From Nocardioides panzhihuensis (GTDB lineage: Bacteria; Actinomycetota; Actinomycetes; Propionibacteriales; Nocardioidaceae): 64,000 nucleotides of DNA. This document shows positions 32,328-42,400 of the stretch, in pieces (position 1 is the first letter of the stretch; each line of letters opens with the position of its first letter). The notes beneath the pieces are model-generated. The model ran no database searches, was not told where the DNA came from, and worked only from the letters and a program-made list of their open reading frames with translations. The stretch is taken from positions 372,001 through 436,000 of the forward strand of contig NZ_JACBZR010000001.1 in NCBI RefSeq assembly GCF_013408335.1, given 5' to 3'. Made by a program: the position numbers and the translations under genes.

Positions 32328-33449
32328 ATGCCTGTGTTGGTCGCCCACCCGTCGCCGGACGTCTACGGCTCCGATCTTCAGCTGGTCGAGACGGTGCGCG
32401 GGCTGCACCAGGCGGGGCAGCAGGTCACGGTGGTCGTGCCCGAGCCCGGTCCGCTGCTCCCGCTGCTCGAGGCAGCCGGGGCGAGCGTCGAGGTGATGAC
32501 GTTCCCGGTGCTGCGCAAGGCCTACCTCAGCCCGGTCGGCCTGGTCCGGCTGGCCGCGGCGTTGATGGTCTTCTGGGTGCGCGCGGCGCGGCTGTGGCGC
32601 CGGGCCCGGCCGAGCCGGATGCTGGTCAACACGGTGACGATCCCGTGGTGGATCCTCGTCGCCCGTGCCGCGCGAGTCCCCGTGGTCTGCCACGTGCACG
32701 AGGCCGAGGACGACCAGCCCAAGCCCGTACGCCTCGCCCTGACCGCTCCGCTCCTGCTGGCCACCCGTGTCGTGGCCAACTCGCGTGCCTCGCGCGACGT
32801 GATCGCGCGCACGCTGCCGGTGCTGGGGCGGCGTACGACTGTCGTCTACAACGGCGTTCCCGGACCGGAGTACGTGGCCGCTGCCCGCGCCCGGACGCCG
32901 GACGGACAGCTGCGCTTGGTGCTGGTCGGACGGCTCTCCCCGCGCAAGGGGACCGACGTGGCCTTCGATGCGCTCGCCGAGGTGCGCCGGCGCGGGATCG
33001 ATGCGCGGCTGCGCGTGTGCGGGTCGGTGTTCGCCGGCTATGAGTGGTTCGAGCAGGAGCTCCGTGCCCGCGCGGCCGCAGGGGACCTGGCCGGCAGCGT
33101 CGAGTTCCTGGGCTACGTCGCCGAGCCCGCCGGCGAGCTCGAGCAGGCCGACGTGGTGCTGGTGCCCTCTCGCGTCGAGCCGTTCGGCAACGTCGCCGTC
33201 GAAGCGCTGCTCGCCGAGCGGCCACTGGTCGCGAGCCGGGTGCAGGGACTGGCCGAGATCGTGCGCGACGGCGAGACCGGGCTGCTGGTGACGCCCGACG
33301 ACGCCGGAGAGCTGGCAAATGCGATCGAGCGGCTCGCTGCCGACCCCGCCTTGGCTGCTGGGCTCGCCACCGCCGGGCGCAAGGACGCCGAGCAGCGCTT
33401 CGGCGCTCAGCGCTATCGCGAGGAGATCGCGGGCGAGGTTCTCGGGTGA
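32328..33449 (+). CDS. Family 4 glycosyltransferase
   Basis: A 373-residue GT-B protein of normal length. VLVAHPSPDVYGSDLQLVETVRGL is the N-terminal domain start with the G-x-D loop, VVYNGVPGPEYV the interdomain segment, LRLVLVGRLSPRKGTDVAFDALAEV the C-domain start, and VEPFGNVAVEALLAERPLVAS the E-x7-E donor-binding motif. It likely transfers a sugar to the lipid-linked EPS unit. The flippase gene follows 80 bp later on the same strand. The donor sugar is unknown. Confidence 0.9.
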   Translation: MPVLVAHPSPDVYGSDLQLVETVRGLHQAGQQVTVVVPEPGPLLPLLEAAGASVEVMTFPVLRKAYLSPVGLVRLAAALMVFWVRAARLWRRARPSRMLVNTVTIPWWILVARAARVPVVCHVHEAEDDQPKPVRLALTAPLLLATRVVANSRASRDVIARTLPVLGRRTTVVYNGVPGPEYVAAARARTPDGQLRLVLVGRLSPRKGTDVAFDALAEVRRRGIDARLRVCGSVFAGYEWFEQELRARAAAGDLAGSVEFLGYVAEPAGELEQADVVLVPSRVEPFGNVAVEALLAERPLVASRVQGLAEIVRDGETGLLVTPDDAGELANAIERLAADPALAAGLATAGRKDAEQRFGAQRYREEIAGEVLG

Positions 33450-33528
33450 GCGAGCGCCAGCGAGCGAACCGTCGGATCCACACGCCGCCGCATCCGTACC
33501 CTCGCGCTTGCGCTACGGAGGTGGTGGC

Positions 33529-34986
33529 GTGAGTCTGGGTAGGAGCGCTGCCCGCGGCGGGCTGGTGGTGCTCGGCGGCCAGGGCGTACGCATCCTGGTC
33601 CAGATCGCCTCGGTGGTGGTGCTGTCCCGGATGCTCGGCCCTCGCGACTATGGCCTGATTGCGATGGTGCTGGCAGTTGTCGCGGTCGCCGAGATCTTCC
33701 GTGACCTCGGGCTCTCGACGGCCGCGATCCAGGCCAAGGAGCTCAGCCGCGAGCAGCAGACAAATCTGTGGTGGCTCAACACCGGCCTCGGCTTCGGCTT
33801 CGCGCTCCTCGCGATCGCGGCCGCTCCGCTCGTCGCCGCGCTCTACGGGGAGCCGGCGCTCACCATGCTGACCGTGGCGATGGCCGGGATGTTCGTCCTC
33901 AACGGCATGGCCGCGCAGTATCGCGCCGACCTCACCCGTCGGATGCTCTTCACCAGGCTCGCCTTCGCCGAGGTCGCGGCGCCAGTGCTCGCTCTCGGGG
34001 TCGCGGCGTACGCAGCGGCCAACGGCGCGGGCTATTGGGCCCTGGCTGTTCAGCAGCTCATCCAGAGCGCCGTCGCGCTGGTGGTCGCCAGCGGTTTTGC
34101 CGGCTGGCTCCCCGGCCGCCCGCGGCGCGGCGTCGAGATGGGCGGATTCCTGCGTTTCGGCTGGTCGTTGGCGGGTACGCAACTGATCAACTATGCCGCC
34201 AGCAACATCGACTCGGTGCTCATCGGCACCCGCCTGGGCGCTCAGGAGCTCGGCACCTACAACCGCGCCTGGCATCTGCTGATGACACCGCTCGGCCAGC
34301 TGCGTAGCCCCACAACCACGGTGGCCCTGCCGGTCCTGAGCCGCATCCGTGGCAACCCCGCTCTGACCCAGCGGTTCGTGCAGCGCGGCCAGATCGCGCT
34401 GGGCTACAGCCTCGGTGCCGGGCTCGGGCTGGTCGCCGGTGCCGCGGGGCCTGTTTGTGCGCTCCTCCTCGGCCCCGGCTGGGACGTCGCCGGTGTTTTC
34501 GCCCTGCTCGCCTGCGCGGGCCTCTTTCAGACTCTGGCCTACGTCGGCTACTGGGTCTACCTGGCCCACGGGCTGACCACGGAGCTGCGGCACTACACCC
34601 TGGTCGCCTCGGCACTGAAGGTCGTCTGCGTGGTCATCGGGGTGCGCTACGGGATCACCGGCGTCGCGGTCGGCTATGCGACCGCCCACCTGCTGGAGTG
34701 GCCGCTGTCGCTGTGGTGGATCTCCCGTCGCACTCAGCTGCGAGTGGGCCCGCTCTACCTCGGTGCCGCGCGCGTCCTTCTGGTCGCCGGGTCGGTCGCC
34801 TCCGCTGCCTACGTCACCGCCCAGGCGCTCGACGAGCAGCATCCCGGGGTGACGGTGCCGGTCTGCGTGGTGGCCGGGGCCGCGGCGTACGCGTTCTTGT
34901 TACTTGTCCCGCCGGTCCGGCGCGACGTGATGTCGCTGGCAGTGACCGTGCGGGGCGCACTGGCCCGGAAGGTCAGCCGCGGCTGA
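33529..34986 (+). CDS. Wzx-like polysaccharide flippase (second copy)
   Basis: A 485-residue membrane protein with about 12-14 helices. LVVLGGQGVRILVQIASVVVLSRMLGPRDYGLIAMVLAV at the start is the standard WzxC-type N-terminus; DLGLSTAAIQAKELSREQQTNLWWLN follows as in this family. GTG at 33529 has a strong ACGGAGGTGG ribosome site. It moves undecaprenyl-linked oligosaccharide to the outer face. It is distinct from the flippase at 8542-10062, so two repeat units may be exported. Its stop lies in a palindrome shared with the convergent beta-helix gene, overlapping it by 14 bp. Confidence 0.9.
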   Translation: MSLGRSAARGGLVVLGGQGVRILVQIASVVVLSRMLGPRDYGLIAMVLAVVAVAEIFRDLGLSTAAIQAKELSREQQTNLWWLNTGLGFGFALLAIAAAPLVAALYGEPALTMLTVAMAGMFVLNGMAAQYRADLTRRMLFTRLAFAEVAAPVLALGVAAYAAANGAGYWALAVQQLIQSAVALVVASGFAGWLPGRPRRGVEMGGFLRFGWSLAGTQLINYAASNIDSVLIGTRLGAQELGTYNRAWHLLMTPLGQLRSPTTTVALPVLSRIRGNPALTQRFVQRGQIALGYSLGAGLGLVAGAAGPVCALLLGPGWDVAGVFALLACAGLFQTLAYVGYWVYLAHGLTTELRHYTLVASALKVVCVVIGVRYGITGVAVGYATAHLLEWPLSLWWISRRTQLRVGPLYLGAARVLLVAGSVASAAYVTAQALDEQHPGVTVPVCVVAGAAAYAFLLLVPPVRRDVMSLAVTVRGALARKVSRG

Positions 34987-34988
34987 CC
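34971..34988. terminator. 18-bp palindrome holding both convergent stop codons
   Basis: GGTCAGCCGCGGCTGACC is a perfect palindrome. The flippase TGA (34984-34986) and the beta-helix gene's TGA (complement of 34973-34975) are mirror images inside it, and the two coding regions overlap by 14 bp. No U-tract is present. Confidence 0.65.
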
Positions 34989-36160
34989 GTGACCGGACCG
35001 CCGGTGTCGTCCCAGACGTTGCCGGAGTGGCTGACCTTCGTCGTGGTCGGCCGGATGATCGCGCAGCCGTCGATGCGCTGGTCGCTCAGGAACCGGTTGT
35101 CGCGGATCACCACGCCTTCGACCGGGCCCCGGCCCTTCTCGGCGATGTTGACGGTGCAGCCACCCCCGCCGAGGAGGTTGTCACGGATCGTGACCCCGTT
35201 GACGTCGCGGATGCTCTGGGTGATCTGCACGCCGGCGTTGTAGGCGCCGGTGAAGCGGTTGCCCGCGATCGTGATGTTGCCGCCGCCGATGATCTGGATC
35301 GAGTCGTCGTGGGAGGCGCCGCCGCCCTGGTAGGGGTCGCTCTCGAAGTGGTAGTTGTGGTGAAACCAGTTGTTGCGCACCGTCACGTTGCTGCCGGTGA
35401 TGTGCACCTGGTCGGTGACGTGATGGATCTCGGAGCTCTCCAAGGTGAAGTCGTGGCCGACCACGCCGTTGACGCCTGACGCGGCGCTCGCGGCCCGCAC
35501 CTCGACGTTGCGCACCCGCATCCCGCGACCCTTGTCGTTGTTGTTGGAGATCCCGGAGGTCTCGGAACCGGTCGGCACGATCACCCGGGTGTTGCGGATC
35601 GTCACGTTGGGCGCCTCGACGCTCACCCTGCCGTGCACCTCGAGGCCGTCGACCACCTTCCCCGCGGTCCTGATCACCAGGTCGCCACGGTGGACGCGCA
35701 GCTTCTTCTTCCGCGGTACGCCGATGTGCCCTGACCCAGGAGCGCCGTTCGCCGGTGTAGAGCTCAGTGGCTCACCCTCGCGTGGCTCCTGTTCGGCCGG
35801 CCGATCGCCGGATCGGTTCGACTTTGCGGAATCCGCGGGCTGCGTTTTCGGATCCGTACCGTCGGAGGGCTTGGGTGAGCGCGTCGACGACGCAGAGGGA
35901 GAGACCGATGGGGAGCTGGTCGACATGACCGGCCCCGGCCCGCCGAAGTCGTCGGGCGGCAGATCGCCGTAGTTCCTCTCCGCACGCGGTTCGGTGTCCT
36001 CGGCGGCACTTGTGGTCAGCGCGTAGGTCGAGCCCAAGGCGACCACGGTGGCAACCGCGGAGATGCAGAGGAGGAGGATCCGGGACGAGCCAGGGGAGAC
36101 AGCCAAGACGTACGCCTTCCTGTGTGCCGTGCTGCCACTTGATGTGGCGCGACTCTGCAC
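34973..36160 (-). CDS. Anchored right-handed beta-helix protein (third in window)
   Basis: A 395-residue protein. A hydrophobic helix at about residues 28-50 (ILLLCISAVATVVALGSTYA) serves as signal or anchor, and a Pro/Ser/Thr-rich charged linker extends to about residue 150. The rest is a right-handed beta-helix with repeated turns such as VTIRNTRVIV, VTVRNNWFHHNYHFES, ITIAGNRFTGAYNAGV and VTIRDNLLGG. HDDSIQIIGGG resembles Asp/His positions seen in polysaccharide lyases and epimerases, but no activity is certain. It differs from the 13-16 kb pair. Its start lies 55 bp from motif copy 7. Confidence 0.78.
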   Translation of the reverse strand: MQSRATSSGSTAHRKAYVLAVSPGSSRILLLCISAVATVVALGSTYALTTSAAEDTEPRAERNYGDLPPDDFGGPGPVMSTSSPSVSPSASSTRSPKPSDGTDPKTQPADSAKSNRSGDRPAEQEPREGEPLSSTPANGAPGSGHIGVPRKKKLRVHRGDLVIRTAGKVVDGLEVHGRVSVEAPNVTIRNTRVIVPTGSETSGISNNNDKGRGMRVRNVEVRAASAASGVNGVVGHDFTLESSEIHHVTDQVHITGSNVTVRNNWFHHNYHFESDPYQGGGASHDDSIQIIGGGNITIAGNRFTGAYNAGVQITQSIRDVNGVTIRDNLLGGGGCTVNIAEKGRGPVEGVVIRDNRFLSDQRIDGCAIIRPTTTKVSHSGNVWDDTGGPVTVSRG

Positions 36161-36206
36161 CGTCGCCGCGCGGTTGCGAGGACTGGATGCTGATGTTCAA
36201 AGATAG

Positions 36207-36222
36207 GCCCCGATCCCGGGGT
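36207..36222. promoter_or_regulatory. EPS palindrome motif copy 7 (GCCCCGATCCCGGGGT)
   Basis: CCCC-GATCCC-GGGG with A-T at the usual position, centred 55 bp upstream of the beta-helix gene start at 36160. It is over 200 bp from the LamG gene, so it probably serves only the minus-strand gene. Confidence 0.5.
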
Positions 36223-36429
36223 GGAACGCGTGACCGGGGCCTAATCTTCGCGGCGGGAGGTCGCCCCGGCCGGCGAAGTTCGTTGTCACCGATTACCACA
36301 GCCTGGTAACGACGTTCGGATTCGTCAGATGTAGTGATGCCCTGGGGGGCTAGCGTCAGGCTTCGCTAAACCGACTCGGGATCGGAGAGGCACGATTCGC
36401 TGTCCGATCGCCACTTGGAGGCCACCGGA

Positions 36430-39400
36430 ATGTCCCGGGTTCTCGGTTTTGTCCTGTTGTCCTATCGTCGCTCAACCTCTGGCACGTTGGTGCTGGCATT
36501 GCTCACGGGCATGTTCGCGGGTTCCGTGGTCTTCGCGCCGGCACCCGCTCAAGCGCGGTCGATGTCATCGACGGACGGCTTGGCCGCGGGGTCGACCGCG
36601 CAGGCGATGGCGTTGGCGGCTAAGTCGGGGGAGCCGACGACCGTTGACTCGTTGACGACCGAGAACACGTTGGTGACGGCGACGCCTGAGGGGCCGTTGC
36701 GGGCGGTGGTGTCTTTGGAACCAGTGAGGGTTCGTGATGGTGGCGATGGCGACTGGGTAGACATCGACACGGATCTTGTCGACGGTCCGGGTGGGATGTT
36801 GAAGGCTGCATCGGTTAATGGCACTGTCGTCGTTTCTGACGGTGGCGCGAAGGGCTCGGTCGTTGCGTCGTATGCCCCGTTCCGCGTACAGGGTTCTAAG
36901 GGTGACCGTGCGGCATACGAGCTCCTCGCGCCCTTTGACCTGCCGGAGCCATCGCTGGATGGACCGACTGCTACCTATGTCGACGTCATCCCTGGCGTTG
37001 ACTTGGTGGTCGAGGCGAAGCCGGCGGGATTCTCGTACTTCTTCGTGGTGAACACTCGCGCGGCGGCGCAGTCGCCGAAGTTGGCGGAGCTGCGGATTCC
37101 GTTGCGGTTGAACGGTTTGAAGCCGAAGGCCTCGGCTGGTGGCACGGCATTTGTGGACGCCGATGGCCGTCGGGTGGTGTGGTCGGGCACGCCGATGATG
37201 TGGGATGCCAAGGGTGGTGAGGTCGCTCGGGACTCGGGCGAGGAGGCTACGGATGGTCCAGCCCCGTCTGATCAGGTCGCTGTGTTTGACGCGGTGGCGT
37301 CGGACACGGAGATGGTGCTGAAGCCGGATGTCTCCCTGTTGGCTTCGAAGAAGACGACGTTGCCGGTGGTTATTGACCCGGCGACGTCTCAGCCGACACG
37401 GAATGGCTGGACCGCAGTGTGGTCCAACTACCCAACGAAGTCGTTTTGGCAGACCGAGCACTCCCTGGGCGCAGGGTATGAGGGTTGGGAGCAGAACAAG
37501 AAGGTCCGCTCATATTTCCGTTTCCCGATCACTTCCGCGCTCAAGGGAACCCGTGTTCTGTCGGCGGCGATGAACGTGAAGCAGATCCATGCGGCGCAGT
37601 GTGCGGAGCACCCGACCCAGGTGTACCGCACTGATCCGATCGGCACGGCGACGACGTGGAATCGGCAACCGGCCCGTGGTGCGTTGCAGGACACTCGCTA
37701 TTCCTACGCCGGGTGTGGGTCCGGTTCGAACTGGGTCGGCTGGAACGTGAAGTACGGGATGCAGAACATTGCGGACCAGGGTGTCTCGTCGGGTACGTTC
37801 ATGATTCGGGGGAAGGACGAGTCGAACAAGTATGCGTGGAAGCAGTTCGATGACGACGGCGCGCATCTTGAGATCAGCTACATGCCGTACCCAAATACGT
37901 CCAAGACGTACTTGAAGGATTCTTCTGGATCCGTGGCGTGCGGCAGCTCGACAGATCCGGCGATCGTGACGTCGACCGACATTCAGCTGGGTGCGGAGGT
38001 GTCGATCCGGTCGGCGAAGGACAAGCTGTACGGGGCCTTCAGGATCGAGAACACCGGCACCGGCGGCACGGCGGCTCAGGTCGCACCCACGGGTAAGGAA
38101 TCGGGTCAGGTTTCGTGGGTTTCGCGAACTGTGTCAAATGGACATAAGTATCGGGTTTATTCGCGTGCGCGGGTGTATCTGAACTCTGCGAAGTCATCGC
38201 ACCTGGAGTCGAAGTCAACTTCGGGGTGGTGTTACTTCAGGGTTGATACCTCGGCTCCGAAGGCACCGAAGCTGACGAGCAGCAATTTTCCCGAATGCGC
38301 CGCCGAGGCACCATCGACCTGCCCACACACCGGCACCCGCGTGGGAGGAACCGGCACTTTCACTGTCGACGCACCGGATACTGATGTGGTCAAGTATCAG
38401 TGGTGGGTCGTCGGGCCGGCGTCGGGCGAGCCGACGTCCAAGACGTCAGTGACGACCACGGGCGGTGCTGCGAAGACATTCTCGTTCACGCCGAAGAAGA
38501 CGGGGTTGCGAAAGATCCAGGCCCAGGCCTTTGACGAGGCTGGCTTTGGTGGCGCGTCGGCGACGTATGAGTTCTATGTCGCGGCGAATGAACCGGTCGC
38601 TGACTGGACATTCGACAACGAAGCCGCACGTGGCGCGAACACTGGCCGGGACCCCTCGACCGGGACTTTGTCGCTGGGGGGCGCGACAATCAGCGATCTG
38701 GGCCGCGCTGATGACGGGCTGAGGTTCACCGGTGGCGCCCCGGCAACGACGACGGTGGCTGGGGTCAGCACCACCCAGGACTTCTCGGTTGCAGCTTGGG
38801 TTCGTGTATCGACCTCGGAGTCAGCGACTTTAATCGCGGCCACGTCGGCGACTGGAGACGCCTTTGAACTCGGCTATGACGCCGGCTCACGCAAGTGGGT
38901 GGCGGGTCGGCGCAGCAGCACCGAGACCCGGCAGGCATCCTCGAACGCAGTGGCCGACGTGGGTCAGTGGGCCCACCTGGCGGCGACCTACCAAGCCTCC
39001 TCGAAGACGGTGACGCTGTATGTCAACGGCGTCAAGAACGGGACGGCCACCTATACGGCAGCGGCCGAATCTGTCGAGGGTTGGCAGTTGGGCTGCGGCA
39101 ACTCAGCTCTCAACGCACCTGGATGCGCGAACGGGATGGTGGACCAGGTCGGGATCTGGGATGTTGCGATCGGCGATCCCGATGTGACCGCGCGTTTGAA
39201 GCTCGATTCAGAGACTCGTGAGGAGACCTCGACCGCAGCGGACTGGGATATGGCTGCTGACACCTCGACTGCCGGGGTGATCACGGACCGCTCCTTTGGA
39301 GCCAAGCTCGCGGTTTCTGGTGCGGGCTCTAACTATCTGGCGGGTGCGCTCGATGGCGCCGTGACGGTTCCGGCCTTGACATTGCCTGGTGAACCGGGGC

Positions 39401-42400
39401 AGCAGGTCAAGATGCCGCAGTCCCCAGTGGCCTCATCGACCTCGTTCACGGTGGGAGCGTTGGTGCGGATCCCGGACGGCAGCCGTGCAGCGGTGATTGC
39501 TCAGCAGACGAGCACCAACACTGCTGCCTGGACGTTGGGGTATCGGCCGACCAGCGATGGGGTGATGCAGTTCTACTTCCGGATGGCGGCCTCTGATTCG
39601 GCTTCGGCTGGGGTCTCCGAGGTCCGGTTGAATGTTGACTCGCTCAACGATTTCAACGCGGTGACGGGTGTATATGACGCAACTAACAACGTGATCAAGC
39701 TCTACCTCAACGGCCAAGCATTCGCTGATGACGACGGCAGCGAGTTCTCACCGCGGGCCGAGGACGCGTTCACGACCCCGTGGCAGGCGCGAGGCGCGTT
39801 CAGCCTTGGCAACGGCACCGCGAATCAGTCCCTCGGAGGGCCCCAGGCGCCGTTCGCGGGTGATATCGCCCGGATCAAGCTCTTTGCCGGCGCCATGACT
39901 GCCGACGCGATTGAGAAGGGAGGGGACGGGGTTACTCCTCCGTTCGAGGCTCCGGTGATCACGCCGATTGATACCGAGAAGGTTATTGATGTCGACTTCG
40001 CTGACGGTGTGATCAACGAGCGGGTTGCCGGTCTGGCAGCACGGACCTCGGGTGCTCCCGGCTTTGGTACGGATGCGACGGTTTCTGCTGCGGGGCCGAC
40101 CGGCGTGATGCAGGTTGACGGTGTCTCCGACGCGGTTTCGTTCGCGGTTGACCCGTGGGCGCAGATGAGTGGCGGATTCACCGTGGAGTGTGTCTTCAAG
40201 ATCGAGACCACCCTGCCGGTATCCAGCGAGCGGGATCTGTGCGCGAATAAGGAAAGTGGCGGCTTCGGGATCTTCGTCGAAGGCTCCGATTTGCGCACCA
40301 ACGCCTTCATCGGTGGCTCCTACCAGGTTGTGTCTACGCCTGCTGAGGCCGACCGCTGGTATCACGCCCTCTCGGTGTGGGACGGCACAACCTTGGCGTT
40401 CTACGTCAACGGGGTCCGGGTCGGCGAGACAGCGGCGGGTGGTGCCCTGGGTGCACCGGCTTCGACGGCCAGGAACTTCGTGATCGGAGGTGACTCCGGC
40501 CCCAACAACGCTATTCAGTTCCGGTCCCCTCCGGCCTCCTTCGCGCACGCGGCGGTGTATTCGCGGGGTGTGTCCGCCTCGGAGGCGACCACGATGGCTG
40601 CGAGCTGGAAGACCCCGCCCCCAGCCGATGCGGCGGTGGCTCCTCTCGAGACGACAAAGAAGCTCGACGTCGACTTCGCTGGAGGTGTCCCGAATGAACG
40701 CGCTGAATCACTTGAGCCGAGAACCTGGGGCACCCCGGCCTACTGGACAGACGAGACCGTCTCTGCCGAAGGACCGACGCAGGTGATGCGAGTCGATGGT
40801 GTCGATGACGCCGTCTCCTTCGAGACCGATCCGTGGGCCGAGCTGTCCGGTGGATTCACCTTCGAGTGTGTCTTCCGCATCGAGACCACGCTGCCGGTCA
40901 GCAGCCGTCATGACCTGTGCTCCAGCAAGGAAGCCGGTGGATTCGCGATCTCTGTTGAAGGCTCTGACATCCGCGTTATGGCGCATATCGGTGGCACGTA
41001 CCAGAGTGCCTCGACACCGGCGGATGCTCCAGCTGTCTCGAACCGCTGGTATCACGTCGCGTCCGTGTGGGATGGCGCCACGCTGGCTCTGTACGTCAAC
41101 GGGACCCGGGTCGCGGAGACACCGGCGACGGGGCCGTTGACGCCGCCGACCGAGGTCGCGCGTCGAATCGTGATCGGTGGGGACTCCGGGATGCATCAAT
41201 CCGTATCATTCCCAGCGCCGCCGTCGTCGTTCGCTCACGCAGGGGTGTATGCGCGTGCTGCCTCGGCCACTGAGGTCGCTGAGATCGCGGCGAAGTGGGA
41301 GACGCCGGATGCTCCGGTCGTTCCTCCGCTCGAGACCACGATGAAGCTCGATGTCGACTTCGCTGGTGACGCCCCGAACGAACACGCTCAGGGTCTGCCG
41401 GCCCAGGTATGGGGCACCCCCACCTACTGGACCGATGACCAGGTTGCGGTTGGCGGTCCGATGCGCGTGATGCGGGTCGATGGGGTTGACGACGCGGTTT
41501 CCTTTGCGGATAACCCGTGGCCTGCTCTGGCGGGCGGGTTCACTTTCGAGTGTGTCTTCCGGATCGAGACGACGTTGCCGGTCAGCAGTCAGCGTGACCT
41601 GTGCTCGAGCAAGGAGAATGGCGGGTTTGCGATCTCTGTCGAAGGCTCTGAGATCCGCGCAGCGGCACATATCGGTGGCACCTATCGGAGGGCCGCGACA
41701 CCGGCCGACGCTCCAGCTGTCTCCAACCGCTGGTACCACGTCGCATCCGTGTGGGACGGCACCACACTGGCGTTGTACGTCAATGGCGCCCGGGTCTCGG
41801 AGACCGCAGCGGCGGGGCCATTGACGCCGCCGGCCGAGGTCGCACGGAAGGTCATGATTGGTGGTGACCCCGGTTCCAGCGGAGGAGTCTCGTTCCCTGC
41901 TCCGCCGTCCTCGTTCGCTCACGCAGGGTTGTATGCGCGTGCTGCCTCGACCGCTGAAGTCGCTGAGATCGCGGGGAAATGGGAGACACCGGATACCCCG
42001 GTTGTTCCTCCGCTCGAGACCACGGCGAAGCTAGATGTCAACTTCGCTGGCGACACACCGAACGAACATGCCCAGGGCCTATCGGCGCAGGTCTGGGGCG
42101 CTCCCGCATATTGGACCGATCACCAAGTATCGACTGGTGGCCCGTCGCGTGTGTTGCGGGTCGACGGTGTCGATGACGGGGTTTCCTTCGCGGATGACCC
42201 GTGGCCTGCTCTGGCGGGTGGTTTCACTTTCGAGTGTGTCTTCCGAATCGAGACGACGTTGCCGGTCAGCAGTCAGCGTGACCTGTGCTCAAGCAAGGAG
42301 AATGGCGGGTTCGCGATCAATATCGTAGGCTCCGACCTCCGCGCAGTGGCACACGTCGGTGGCACCTACCGGGTGGTCTCGACACCAGCGGAGGTGTCTG

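Noticed and set aside
32626..34842. A 738-codon minus-strand ORF
   Set aside because: It is antisense to a clear glycosyltransferase and flippase. It has low-complexity Arg/Asp/Gly-rich content typical of shadow frames in GC-rich DNA.
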